Assembly: GCA_900320245.1 (NCBI GenBank)
Contig: ONRP01000013.1
Location: 1-57,905 of the forward strand
Reading direction: 5' to 3'
Origin: an uncultured Prevotellaceae bacterium
GTDB lineage: Bacteria > Bacteroidota > Bacteroidia > Bacteroidales > Muribaculaceae
Length of the DNA stretch: 57,905 bases
The notes under the pieces are model-generated. The model made no database searches and was not told the origin of the DNA. It saw only the letters and a list, made by a program, of their open reading frames with translations. Below, in pieces: positions 49,014 to 55,856 of this stretch; the stretch's first letter is position 1, and each line of letters starts with the position of its first letter. The translations under genes and the position numbers were made by a program.

Positions 49014-49790
49014 ATGAACAAACCATACTGGGGACTTTGGACCCTGCTTCTCGTGGCACTGCTTTTCTTCGTCGGCCTATCGTTCTGGACCGACGGCATC
49101 AGTATTGGCGGATTTGAAATCAAGACCGCCCCATTTGCCCAACAGACCTCTGAATACATCAGCGGCAAGGACAGGGCACGCGCCGACAAGGATGCCGACT
49201 CGACAAGTTGGCGTGCCCCGATGGATACCACGGCCAAGAGCATCCTCTTCATCGGCGACTCGATGCTCGAGGGACTGGCACCGCGCCTGGCCGCCTACTG
49301 TGACAAGAACGGGCATACCCTGGTCGAGGTCATCTGGTACAGCAGTTCCACCCTGTGCTGGGGCGAGACGGCGCGATTGACCGAACTCATCAAGGAGCAC
49401 CACCCCGACTACATCTTTGTATGCCTGGGGGCCAACGAACTGTATGTGCCCGACATCAAGTCGGCGCGCAAGCCGTTCCTGAAGAAGATGCTTGCCGAGA
49501 TTGGCGACATCCCCTATGTGTGGATTGGACCGCCCAACTGGGACAAGGATACGGGCATCAACGACATGCTCGCCGAGAACCTGGCCAAGGGCTGTTTCTA
49601 CCTCAGTGCCAACGACGAGTTTGAGCGCAGCCGCGACGGCGCGCATCCCACGCGTGAGTCGGCCCACAAGTGGATGGACCGCGTGGTCAAGTGGATTGGC
49701 GAGTCGGGCGCCCACCCCTTCCGCCTCGATGATCCGGGTCCCGGCATCAGCCGCGCTTCCCGCATTGTAGTTTATCAACCCCCTAAGTAA
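49014..49790 (+). CDS. Membrane-anchored SGNH/GDSL hydrolase-like protein
   Basis: Predicted esterase or acyltransferase of 258 aa. An uncleaved N-terminal helix (about 5-24, YWGLWTLLLVALLFFVGLSFW) anchors it with the catalytic domain outside. Motifs: FIGDSMLEGL (Ser, block I), FVCLGANELYV (Asn, block III) and RDGAHPTRES (Asp-x-x-His, block V). An MBOAT acyltransferase gene starts 3 bp after its stop, as in PatA/PatB, AlgI/AlgJ or AlgX-type O-acetylation pairs. The acceptor polymer is unknown. Confidence 0.9.
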   Translation: MNKPYWGLWTLLLVALLFFVGLSFWTDGISIGGFEIKTAPFAQQTSEYISGKDRARADKDADSTSWRAPMDTTAKSILFIGDSMLEGLAPRLAAYCDKNGHTLVEVIWYSSSTLCWGETARLTELIKEHHPDYIFVCLGANELYVPDIKSARKPFLKKMLAEIGDIPYVWIGPPNWDKDTGINDMLAENLAKGCFYLSANDEFERSRDGAHPTRESAHKWMDRVVKWIGESGAHPFRLDDPGPGISRASRIVVYQPPK

Positions 49791-49793
49791 ACC

Positions 49794-51269
49794 ATGTTGC
49801 CCAATACCATCGATATCACCCATCTGCTGTCACTGTTCTCGTTCGACCGTGACGAGCCGATGCTGTTCACCAGCGGACTGTTCTGGATTCTGTTCCTGGT
49901 GTTCCTGCCGCTGTATGCCGTCATCAAGTCGCGCCGCAAGCAGATGATGCTCTTTGTCATCGCTTTCAGCCTTTATTTCTTCTACAAGTCCAGCGGCTGG
50001 TTCTTCCTGTTGCTCGTTGCCACGTCATTCATCGACTGGTGGGTGGCGCAGTTCATCGACTCCAGCAAGAACCGCACCGAGCGCCGCATTGCGCTCACCG
50101 TGTCGATGGTGCTGTCGCTGAGTGTGCTGCTGTTCTTCAAGTACAGCAACTTCTTCATGACCAACCTGGAGTCGCTCATCGGCGGCAATTTCCAGCCTTT
50201 GGACCTGATTCTGCCGGTCGGCGTGTCGTTCTACACCTTCCGCACCATCAGTTATGTGGTCGACGTCTATAAGGGCAAGATCCAGCCCGTCGACGACTAC
50301 ATCGACTACCTCTTCTTCCTGTCCTATTTCCCCTGTCTGGTGGCTGGCCCCATCGTCAGGGCGCGCGACTTCATGCCGCAGTTGCAGCAGAACAAGCCCG
50401 CCACGCGCGAGATGATCTACGGCGGTCTGTTCCTGGTCATGCTGGGTATCCTGAAGAAGGCCGTCTTTGCCGACTATATCGCCCAATACAACAACATCGC
50501 CTTCGGTAATCCCACGGGTTACACGGGCTTTGAGTTGCTGATGGCGGTGCTGGGCTTCACGATGCAGATCTACTGCGACTTCTCGGGCTACAGCGACATG
50601 GCTATCGGTCTGGGCAGCATCATGGGCTTCAACCTGGGCATCAACTTCGACTATCCTTACCGCTCGCTGAACGTGACCGAGTTCTGGCACCGCTGGCACA
50701 TCACGCTCTCGACCTGGCTGCGCGATTACGTCTACATCCCCCTGGGCGGTAACCGCAAGGGCAAAGTGCGACAGCACTTCAACCTGATGGTGACGATGCT
50801 GCTGGGCGGCTTGTGGCATGGTGCGGCCTGGACGTTTGTCGTCTGGGGTGCGGGCCACGGCATCGCCCTGTGTATCCACAAGATATGTAAGCCCTGGCTC
50901 GACAGGATTGCCAGCACACCGCTCACCCGCTTCATTTCGTGGCTGTTGACGTTCACTTTCGTGACCACCCTGTGGATATTCTTCCGTGCCAACTCGTTCC
51001 ATGCCGCCGGACAGGTCATCAGCGGCATTGTGACCGACTTTGAATGGGCCTATCTGCGTGTCTTCGTGGAGCGCCGCTTCACGTGGTGCCTGATGCTGGC
51101 CATCATCTTCGGCCTGCACTTCGTGCCCCGCCGTGTGTGGGACAAGATGCGCGACTGGTTCGTCAACGTGCATTGGGTAGTGAAACTGCTCCTCTTCATC
51201 GTCCTCATCCAACTGGTCCTCCAGTTCGCCAGCGCCACCGTCCAGCCCTTCCTCTACTCCCAGTTCTAA
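49794..51269 (+). CDS. MBOAT-family O-acyltransferase (AlgI/PatA-like)
   Basis: Multi-pass membrane O-acyltransferase of 491 aa that carries acyl groups across the membrane for transfer to a surface polymer. About ten or more hydrophobic helices are seen. Family motifs include LPVGVSFYTFRTISYVVDVY, FFLSYFPCLVAGPIVRA, TEFWHRWHITLSTWLRDYVY and the conserved His region GGLWHGAAWTFVVWGAGHG. The preceding SGNH gene is 3 bp away, so the two probably form a pair. The location after the peptidoglycan-peptide genes hints at peptidoglycan or exopolysaccharide O-acetylation, which is inference. Confidence 0.95.
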   Translation: MLPNTIDITHLLSLFSFDRDEPMLFTSGLFWILFLVFLPLYAVIKSRRKQMMLFVIAFSLYFFYKSSGWFFLLLVATSFIDWWVAQFIDSSKNRTERRIALTVSMVLSLSVLLFFKYSNFFMTNLESLIGGNFQPLDLILPVGVSFYTFRTISYVVDVYKGKIQPVDDYIDYLFFLSYFPCLVAGPIVRARDFMPQLQQNKPATREMIYGGLFLVMLGILKKAVFADYIAQYNNIAFGNPTGYTGFELLMAVLGFTMQIYCDFSGYSDMAIGLGSIMGFNLGINFDYPYRSLNVTEFWHRWHITLSTWLRDYVYIPLGGNRKGKVRQHFNLMVTMLLGGLWHGAAWTFVVWGAGHGIALCIHKICKPWLDRIASTPLTRFISWLLTFTFVTTLWIFFRANSFHAAGQVISGIVTDFEWAYLRVFVERRFTWCLMLAIIFGLHFVPRRVWDKMRDWFVNVHWVVKLLLFIVLIQLVLQFASATVQPFLYSQF

Positions 51270-51302
51270 AAGAGGTACCGAATTTTTAGATATAAGATGA
51301 AA

Positions 51303-51328
51303 ATTATTCGCAAATTTGCGAATAATTC
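51303..51328. promoter_or_regulatory. 26-bp perfect palindrome, probable HigA operator
   Basis: AATTATTCGCAAA is followed directly by its exact complement TTTGCGAATAATT. It overlaps the TTTG (51316-51319) of the higBA promoter. Antitoxins of this family repress their own operon by binding such sites, so this is the likely operator. Confidence 0.8.
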
Positions 51329-51349
51329 AAAATTTATTTGTACCTTTGC
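51316..51349 (+). promoter_or_regulatory. Promoter of higBA
   Basis: TTTG (51316-51319), 22 bp, TACCTTTG (51342-51349). The spacing is one more than usual. The start codon is 43 bp downstream. Confidence 0.65.
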
Positions 51350-51392
51350 TGCTGAAGTTTAGGTTATTTTCTTTTGAAAATGAACTTGAAAA

Positions 51393-51710
51393 ATGAATAT
51401 TGCATTTGAAACAAAGGCCTTAGAAGAACTTTATACCACAGGAACCACTGCCGACGGCAATTACAAACGCCTGCCCAAGGATGTGGTCAAGCGGTATGTT
51501 AAAGTTGTGAATTATCTCAAGGCTGCAAGGCGCATCGAAGACCTGTTCCTGATTAAATCTTTGCATTACGAAAAAAAGAAAGGGGACTTGAATGGCGTGG
51601 ATGCAGTGTGGATAAATGCTCAGTACCGCCTACTGTTTCACAGTTCTCCCGATGAAACGGGGATTATAGTTAACGCATTGTTGTTTGAAATATCTAAGCA
51701 TTATGAATAA
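51393..51710 (+). CDS. higB: HigB-like toxin (type II, RelE superfamily)
   Basis: Probable ribosome-dependent mRNA interferase of 105 aa. The chain starts MNIAFETKALEELYTTG and has the HigB pattern LPKDVVKRYVKVVNYLKAARRIEDLF, LHYEKKKGDLNGVDAVWINAQYRLLFH and a C-terminal strand VNALLFEISKHYE. Toxin-first gene order is typical of HigBA. The gene overlaps higA by 8 bp. Its codons and base composition are more AT-rich than its neighbours, consistent with horizontal gain. Confidence 0.92.
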   Translation: MNIAFETKALEELYTTGTTADGNYKRLPKDVVKRYVKVVNYLKAARRIEDLFLIKSLHYEKKKGDLNGVDAVWINAQYRLLFHSSPDETGIIVNALLFEISKHYE

Positions 51711-52068
51711 GAAAGAATATACTCCGATTGTTGCAACCCATCCTGGTGAACTGATTCGCGATGAACTCAAAGAGCGAGGCATGACTCAAAAACAACTTGC
51801 TGCAGCGATGGATATTAAGCCATCGGTCCTGAGCGAGACTGTAAACGGTAAACGTTCGATATCTGTTAATATGGCTTTGGCTTTAGAGAGGGTTTTAGGT
51901 ATCCCTGCTGATATTTGGATGAACATGCAGTCGCAGTACGACTTGGATGTTGCCAGTATTGCCGAACGCGAAAACCAGCGTGAAACCATCAAGGTGACTA
52001 TCCCTGTGCGTGATCGAGGTCTGTTGAAAGAGATTGCACGCAAGTTCGGTTGGGCTTGTATGATGTAG
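51703..52068 (+). CDS. higA: HigA-like antitoxin with HTH
   Basis: DNA-binding antitoxin of 121 aa. The ATG at 51703 (MNKKEYTPIVATHPGELIRDEL) overlaps the higB stop; an in-frame TTG at 51685 is less likely. The HTH_3 domain (about 17-75) has MTQKQLAAAMDIKPSVLSETVNGKRSISVNMALALERVLG, followed by ADIWMNMQSQYDLDVA, typical of HigA. The C-terminal segment (about 90-121) should bind the toxin. It is expected to bind the palindrome at 51303-51328. Confidence 0.93.
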   Translation: MNKKEYTPIVATHPGELIRDELKERGMTQKQLAAAMDIKPSVLSETVNGKRSISVNMALALERVLGIPADIWMNMQSQYDLDVASIAERENQRETIKVTIPVRDRGLLKEIARKFGWACMM

Positions 52069-52131
52069 TTTATCAAAACATCTTCAAGCATTCTCAATTC
52101 CCGTTAAATAACTCTAATATCCACCAATGTG

Positions 52132-52163
52132 TTGTGCTGTTGAGGGAAAAATTGTACCTTTGC
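52132..52163 (+). promoter_or_regulatory. Bacteroidetes-type promoter for glyS
   Basis: TTG (52132-52134), 21 bp, TACCTTTG (52156-52163), 55 bp before the start. Confidence 0.75.
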
Positions 52164-52218
52164 AGTTTGATTAATAAGAACATTATCAACCAAAACAATA
52201 TAACTAGACAACTGAACA

Positions 52219-53763
52219 ATGGCAAAACAGGAAGACGTTTTCAAGAAAATCGTGTCGCACGCCAAGGAATATGGCTTTGTGTTCCCCTCGAGTGAAATCT
52301 ATGACGGCCTCGGTGCTGTCTATGATTATGCTCAGAACGGCGTGGAACTGAAAAACAATATCAAGCGCTACTGGTGGGAGGCAATGACCCTGCTGCACGA
52401 GAACATCGTGGGCATCGACAGCGCCATCTTCATGCACCCCACCATCTGGAAGGCTTCGGGCCACGTGGACGCGTTCAACGACCCCTTGATTGACAACCGC
52501 GACAGCAAGAAGCGCTACCGCGCCGACGTGCTCATCGAGGATGAGATTGCCAAGATCGAGGAAAAGATCAACAAGGAATGCGAGAAGGCTGCCAAGCGCT
52601 TCGGTGACAAGTTCGACGAGACGATGTTCCGCCAGACCAATCCCCGCGTGCTCGACAACCAGAAGAAGCGTGACGAACTGCATGCCCGCTACGAGAAGGC
52701 CATGAACGACAACGACCTGGCCGAACTCAAGCAGATTATCGTGGACTACGAGATCGTAGACCCCGTGAGCGGTACCAAGAACTGGACCGACGTGCGTCAG
52801 TTCAACCTCATGTTCAAGACCCAGATGGGCAGCAGCGCCGACTCGACGATGGACGTCTACCTGCGTCCCGAGACCGCACAGGGTATCTTTGTGAACTTCC
52901 TGAACGTGCAGAAGACCGGCCGCATGCGCATCCCCTTCGGCATCGCGCAGATCGGTAAGGCCTTCCGCAACGAGATTGTTGCCCGTCAGTTCATCTTCCG
53001 CATGCGTGAGTTCGAGCAGATGGAGATGCAATTCTTTGTACGTCCCGGCGAGGAGTTGAAGTGGTTCGACTTTTGGCGTGAGACCCGTCTGCGCTGGCAC
53101 AAGGCCCTCGGCCTGGGCGACGAGAAGTACCGCTTCCACGACCACGAGAAACTGGCCCACTATGCCAACGCTGCCACCGACATCGAGTTCAAGATGCCGT
53201 TCGGCTTCAAGGAGGTGGAGGGCATCCACAGCCGCACCGACTTCGACCTGAGCCAGCACGCCAAGTTCTCGGGCAAGAAGATCCAGTACTTCGACGCCGA
53301 GTTGAACGAGAGTTACACCCCCTACGTCATCGAGACCTCGATCGGCGTGGACCGCATGTTCCTCTCGGTGATGTGCTCCAGTTACGAGGAGCAGCAACTC
53401 GAGGGCGGCGACACCCGCGTGGTGCTGCACCTGCCCAAGGCGCTGGCTCCCATCAAGTGCGCCATCCTGCCGCTCGTCCGCAAGGACGGCATGCCCGAGA
53501 AGGCTCACGAGATCATGAATATGCTCAAGTTTGACTTCGCCTGCCACTACGAGGACAAGGACACCGTGGGCAAGCGCTACCGCCGCCAGGATGCCATCGG
53601 CACCCCCTATTGCATCACCGTCGACGGCCAGACCCTCGAGGACAACACCGTCACCCTGCGTGACCGTGACACCATGCAGCAGGAGCGCGTCGCCATCGCC
53701 GACCTGCCCGCCATCCTCGCCCGCGAGTGCAGCCTGAACAATGTCCTGCGCAAACTCATGTAA
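52219..53763 (+). CDS. glyS: Glycyl-tRNA synthetase (alpha2, eukaryote-like)
   Basis: Class II aminoacyl-tRNA synthetase of 514 aa that charges tRNA-Gly as a homodimer. The N-terminus has HAKEYGFVFPSSEIYDGLGAVYDYA. Class II motif 2 is AFRNEIVARQFIFRMREFEQMEMQFF, and motif 3 is ETSIGVDRMFL. TYLRPETAQGIFV-type sequence (YLRPETAQGIFVNFLN) is present. An anticodon-binding domain fills about 400-514. The length matches the single-chain form of Bacteroidetes rather than the alpha2beta2 E. coli enzyme. A FKBP-type gene follows after 13 bp. Confidence 0.97.
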   Translation: MAKQEDVFKKIVSHAKEYGFVFPSSEIYDGLGAVYDYAQNGVELKNNIKRYWWEAMTLLHENIVGIDSAIFMHPTIWKASGHVDAFNDPLIDNRDSKKRYRADVLIEDEIAKIEEKINKECEKAAKRFGDKFDETMFRQTNPRVLDNQKKRDELHARYEKAMNDNDLAELKQIIVDYEIVDPVSGTKNWTDVRQFNLMFKTQMGSSADSTMDVYLRPETAQGIFVNFLNVQKTGRMRIPFGIAQIGKAFRNEIVARQFIFRMREFEQMEMQFFVRPGEELKWFDFWRETRLRWHKALGLGDEKYRFHDHEKLAHYANAATDIEFKMPFGFKEVEGIHSRTDFDLSQHAKFSGKKIQYFDAELNESYTPYVIETSIGVDRMFLSVMCSSYEEQQLEGGDTRVVLHLPKALAPIKCAILPLVRKDGMPEKAHEIMNMLKFDFACHYEDKDTVGKRYRRQDAIGTPYCITVDGQTLEDNTVTLRDRDTMQQERVAIADLPAILARECSLNNVLRKLM

Positions 53764-53776
53764 ATTATCAACGACA

Positions 53777-54313
53777 ATGAAGAAGTTTTTCTATACTGTC
53801 ATCCTGGCTGTCCTGGCCGTCACGATGCTCGACTCGTGTCTGGGCAATAACGTGTATGACGAGTACAAGGACTGGCGCCAGAAGAATGACGAGTGGTTCA
53901 GCCGGCAGGCCGCTTCGGGCCAGTACACCAAGGTCACCGCGCCCTGGGACCCCTCGGCCACGGTGCTGATGCGCTGGCACAACGACCGTAACCTCACCAA
54001 GGACAACCTCATGCCCTTGATCACCTCGACCGTCGACGTGAAGTACTACCTGCGCCTGTATGACGGCACGCCCGTCGATTCATCTTACTACATGACTTCG
54101 CCGGCCGACAGCATCTACCGCTCGATGGTTAACTCTAATGTCGAGGGCTGGATGATTGCGCTCACCAATATGCACGTGGGTGACAGTTGCACGGTGGTCA
54201 TTCCCTACCAGCAGGCCTATGGCTCGACAAAGAGGAGTGAAGTCCTCATTCCCTACAGTTCCCTCGTGTTTGATGTCAAACTGGTCGACATCTACAAGTA
54301 CAAGGCCAACTAA
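53777..54313 (+). CDS. FKBP-type peptidyl-prolyl isomerase lipoprotein
   Basis: Predicted exported prolyl isomerase of 178 aa. The start is MKKFFYTVILAVLAVTMLDSC at 53777; a longer frame would run back into glyS. The lipobox-like LDSC suggests lipid attachment at Cys21. After a helical linker (about 25-80), the FKBP domain (about 90-175) shows YYLRLYDGTPVDSSY, VEGWMIALTNMHVGDSCTVVIPYQQAYG and PYSSLVFDVKLVDIY. It is only 13 bp from glyS and probably shares its transcript. A long hairpin ends the unit. Confidence 0.9.
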   Translation: MKKFFYTVILAVLAVTMLDSCLGNNVYDEYKDWRQKNDEWFSRQAASGQYTKVTAPWDPSATVLMRWHNDRNLTKDNLMPLITSTVDVKYYLRLYDGTPVDSSYYMTSPADSIYRSMVNSNVEGWMIALTNMHVGDSCTVVIPYQQAYGSTKRSEVLIPYSSLVFDVKLVDIYKYKAN

Positions 54314-54320
54314 GTAAGTA

Positions 54321-54378
54321 TTCAGTATACAAGAATCCCCTCAAGACTTGGGCCTTGGGGGAATTCTTGTATACTGAA
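54321..54378 (+). terminator. Long hairpin terminator after FKBP gene
   Basis: Arms 54321-54345 and 54354-54378 pair over 25 positions with few mismatches (TTCAGTATACAAGAAT...). It is unusually long for a terminator and has no T-tract beyond AGTTTAG. Confidence 0.6.
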
Positions 54379-54460
54379 GTTTAGAGTTTAGGGTTTAGAG
54401 GAGCATCCGCTGTCATGCTCGCGTTGCTCGCAGTTTAAAGGTTAAAGTTTAAAGGTTAAA
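54378..54460. repeat. Dispersed copy of the TTTAGAG/GCTCGC repeat
   Basis: GTTTAGAGTTTAGGGTTTAG, GAGCATCCGC and ATGCTCGCGTTGCTCGCAG occur in the same order as in the 61-bp array at 4264, followed by GTTTAAAGGTTAAAG runs. Confidence 0.75.
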
Positions 54461-54463
54461 GAT

Positions 54464-54507
54464 GGCTGCCGCATTCCTTTGCTGGAGTGCGGCAGCCTTT
54501 CAGTTTT
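54464..54507. terminator. Second hairpin in the FKBP/CYTH gap
   Basis: A 14-bp stem with one mismatch (54464-54477 with 54484-54497; GGCTGCCGCATTCC / GGAGTGCGGCAGCC) is followed by TTTCAGTTTT. It may serve the plus-strand unit; the minus-strand CYTH gene also ends near it. Confidence 0.65.
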
Positions 54508-54585
54508 ACCCGTTAAATCCGCTAAATCCGCAGGCAGTCATTCCTGGGGTGCTTGCTGCGGTCGCGGTTTAGGGGTTGTTCTTCT

Positions 54586-55683
54586 CTACCTCAGCGACAA
54601 CTGGTAGTTGTAGTACTTCTCGTTGCCGGTGATGTCCTCGACCACCTCGATGAAGGGCGGGATTTCCACCTCGTCGCCCTCTTTGATGCCTTCCACCTCC
54701 AGGATCTGCATGCCCAGTTTGGGTTCGATGTAGGTGTCCAGTTCGAAGTAGTGGTTCTTCCACACGAAGCACTTGCGCATCTTGCTGATGGGCTTGCGGT
54801 TGGGGTCGGCAATCTGCAGCAGGTCGACATACTGCTGGGCCGTGATGCGGCGCTCGGTCTCGATCTGCTTGTTGCTGCTGACGGTCTTCTTGATGGTCTG
54901 GAAGTAGACGTAACTGCCCTGCCAGCCGCGTTTGCGCACGCGCATCTCGGTGCCGGGCTCGCTCAGCAGGTAGGTCTGCGTGATTTCGCTCTCGATGTAG
55001 TCGGGAATCTCGCCAGTGACCTTGACGATGTACTTGCGCTCCTGCTCGATGGGGCTGGGAACGCCGAGCACGGTAGAAATTTCGTTGAGCACCTGACGCA
55101 ACTTGTCGTCAAAGTCGGTCTGGTTGCCGATGACGCGCAGGTGGGGATGTCCCGTCCATGCGCTCAGCACCTTGCGGTCCAGTTCGCGCGCCAGTTCCAC
55201 GTCCTCGCTGCGGAACTTGTTGTTCTCGTTGGTGTAGAACTGCTCGGCGCCGGCGGCAGCGGTCACCATGTGCAGGATGGCCTCGTAGCGGGCGTCACGC
55301 AGTTTCACGGTGTTGGTGCCCATCTCCTCGGTCAGCGCCTCCCAAATCTCGGGCGAGACGTATGCGCTGATGTCCATCGTGCCGCGGTCGCACACGATGA
55401 GCACGGGCTTGTTGCACTGCTCCGCCATCTTGGCGAAGTGGTCCTCGAGCGCCAACTGGATGTTGAGCGTCGATTTCTCGGCCTCAAAGAACAGGGCCTT
55501 GTTTTGCGTCAGGTAGTTGATGCCGGCGCTGCTGAACATCGTGGGCACCTCGGGGATGGCGAACACCTGGAAGCCCAGGCCGCTGAAGTGCTCGATAATC
55601 CTGGCCATCGCCGTCGTCTTGCCGGCGCAGGGGCCACCGGTCAACACAATCTTAGTGATTTTATTGGTGATCTTATCAGTCAT
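54586..55683 (-). CDS. AAA ATPase-CYTH fusion, TTD14-like
   Basis: Two-domain cytoplasmic protein of 365 aa, function unknown in bacteria. The start is MTDKITNKITKIVLTGG at 55683; an in-frame start at 55749 lies before the promoter. An AAA_28-type P-loop domain (about 10-185) has GGPCAGKTTAMARI (Walker A) and VLIVCDRGTMD (Walker B-like). The C-terminal CYTH domain (about 195-355) begins with the diagnostic EQERKYIV (ExExK-like) and contains EITQTYLL, EMRVRKRG, ETERRITAQQY and YFELDTYIEPKLGMQILEVE. The same order occurs in the insect protein TTD14, which binds GTP and phosphoinositide. CYTH enzymes hydrolyse or bind triphosphates. Confidence 0.88.
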   Translation of the reverse strand: MTDKITNKITKIVLTGGPCAGKTTAMARIIEHFSGLGFQVFAIPEVPTMFSSAGINYLTQNKALFFEAEKSTLNIQLALEDHFAKMAEQCNKPVLIVCDRGTMDISAYVSPEIWEALTEEMGTNTVKLRDARYEAILHMVTAAAGAEQFYTNENNKFRSEDVELARELDRKVLSAWTGHPHLRVIGNQTDFDDKLRQVLNEISTVLGVPSPIEQERKYIVKVTGEIPDYIESEITQTYLLSEPGTEMRVRKRGWQGSYVYFQTIKKTVSSNKQIETERRITAQQYVDLLQIADPNRKPISKMRKCFVWKNHYFELDTYIEPKLGMQILEVEGIKEGDEVEIPPFIEVVEDITGNEKYYNYQLSLR

Positions 55684-55720
55684 TTGGTTAATGATAATTC
55701 CGGTTTCACAAAAAGAAAGC

Positions 55721-55751
55721 CAAAGATACACACAATCTTCCACCCCCACAA
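55721..55751 (-). promoter_or_regulatory. Bacteroidetes-type promoter for AAA-CYTH gene
   Basis: On the minus strand TTG (55751-55749), 20 bp, TATCTTTG (55728-55721), 37 bp before the start at 55683. Confidence 0.7.
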
Positions 55752-55856
55752 CCTTTCCATCCTAAAAGATGTGAAAAGCCATGCGAAACCGCCAGCATGT
55801 TACTGCCAAGAGCAAATTCCGCAAAAGACATCAAAAAACGATGTTCTTTTTCCCTT

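Noticed and set aside
52204-53547. Minus-strand open frame of about 447 codons opposite glyS
   Set aside because: Same reason: composition (Leu/Val/His/Asp-rich) is that of a complementary-strand shadow, and glyS is certain.
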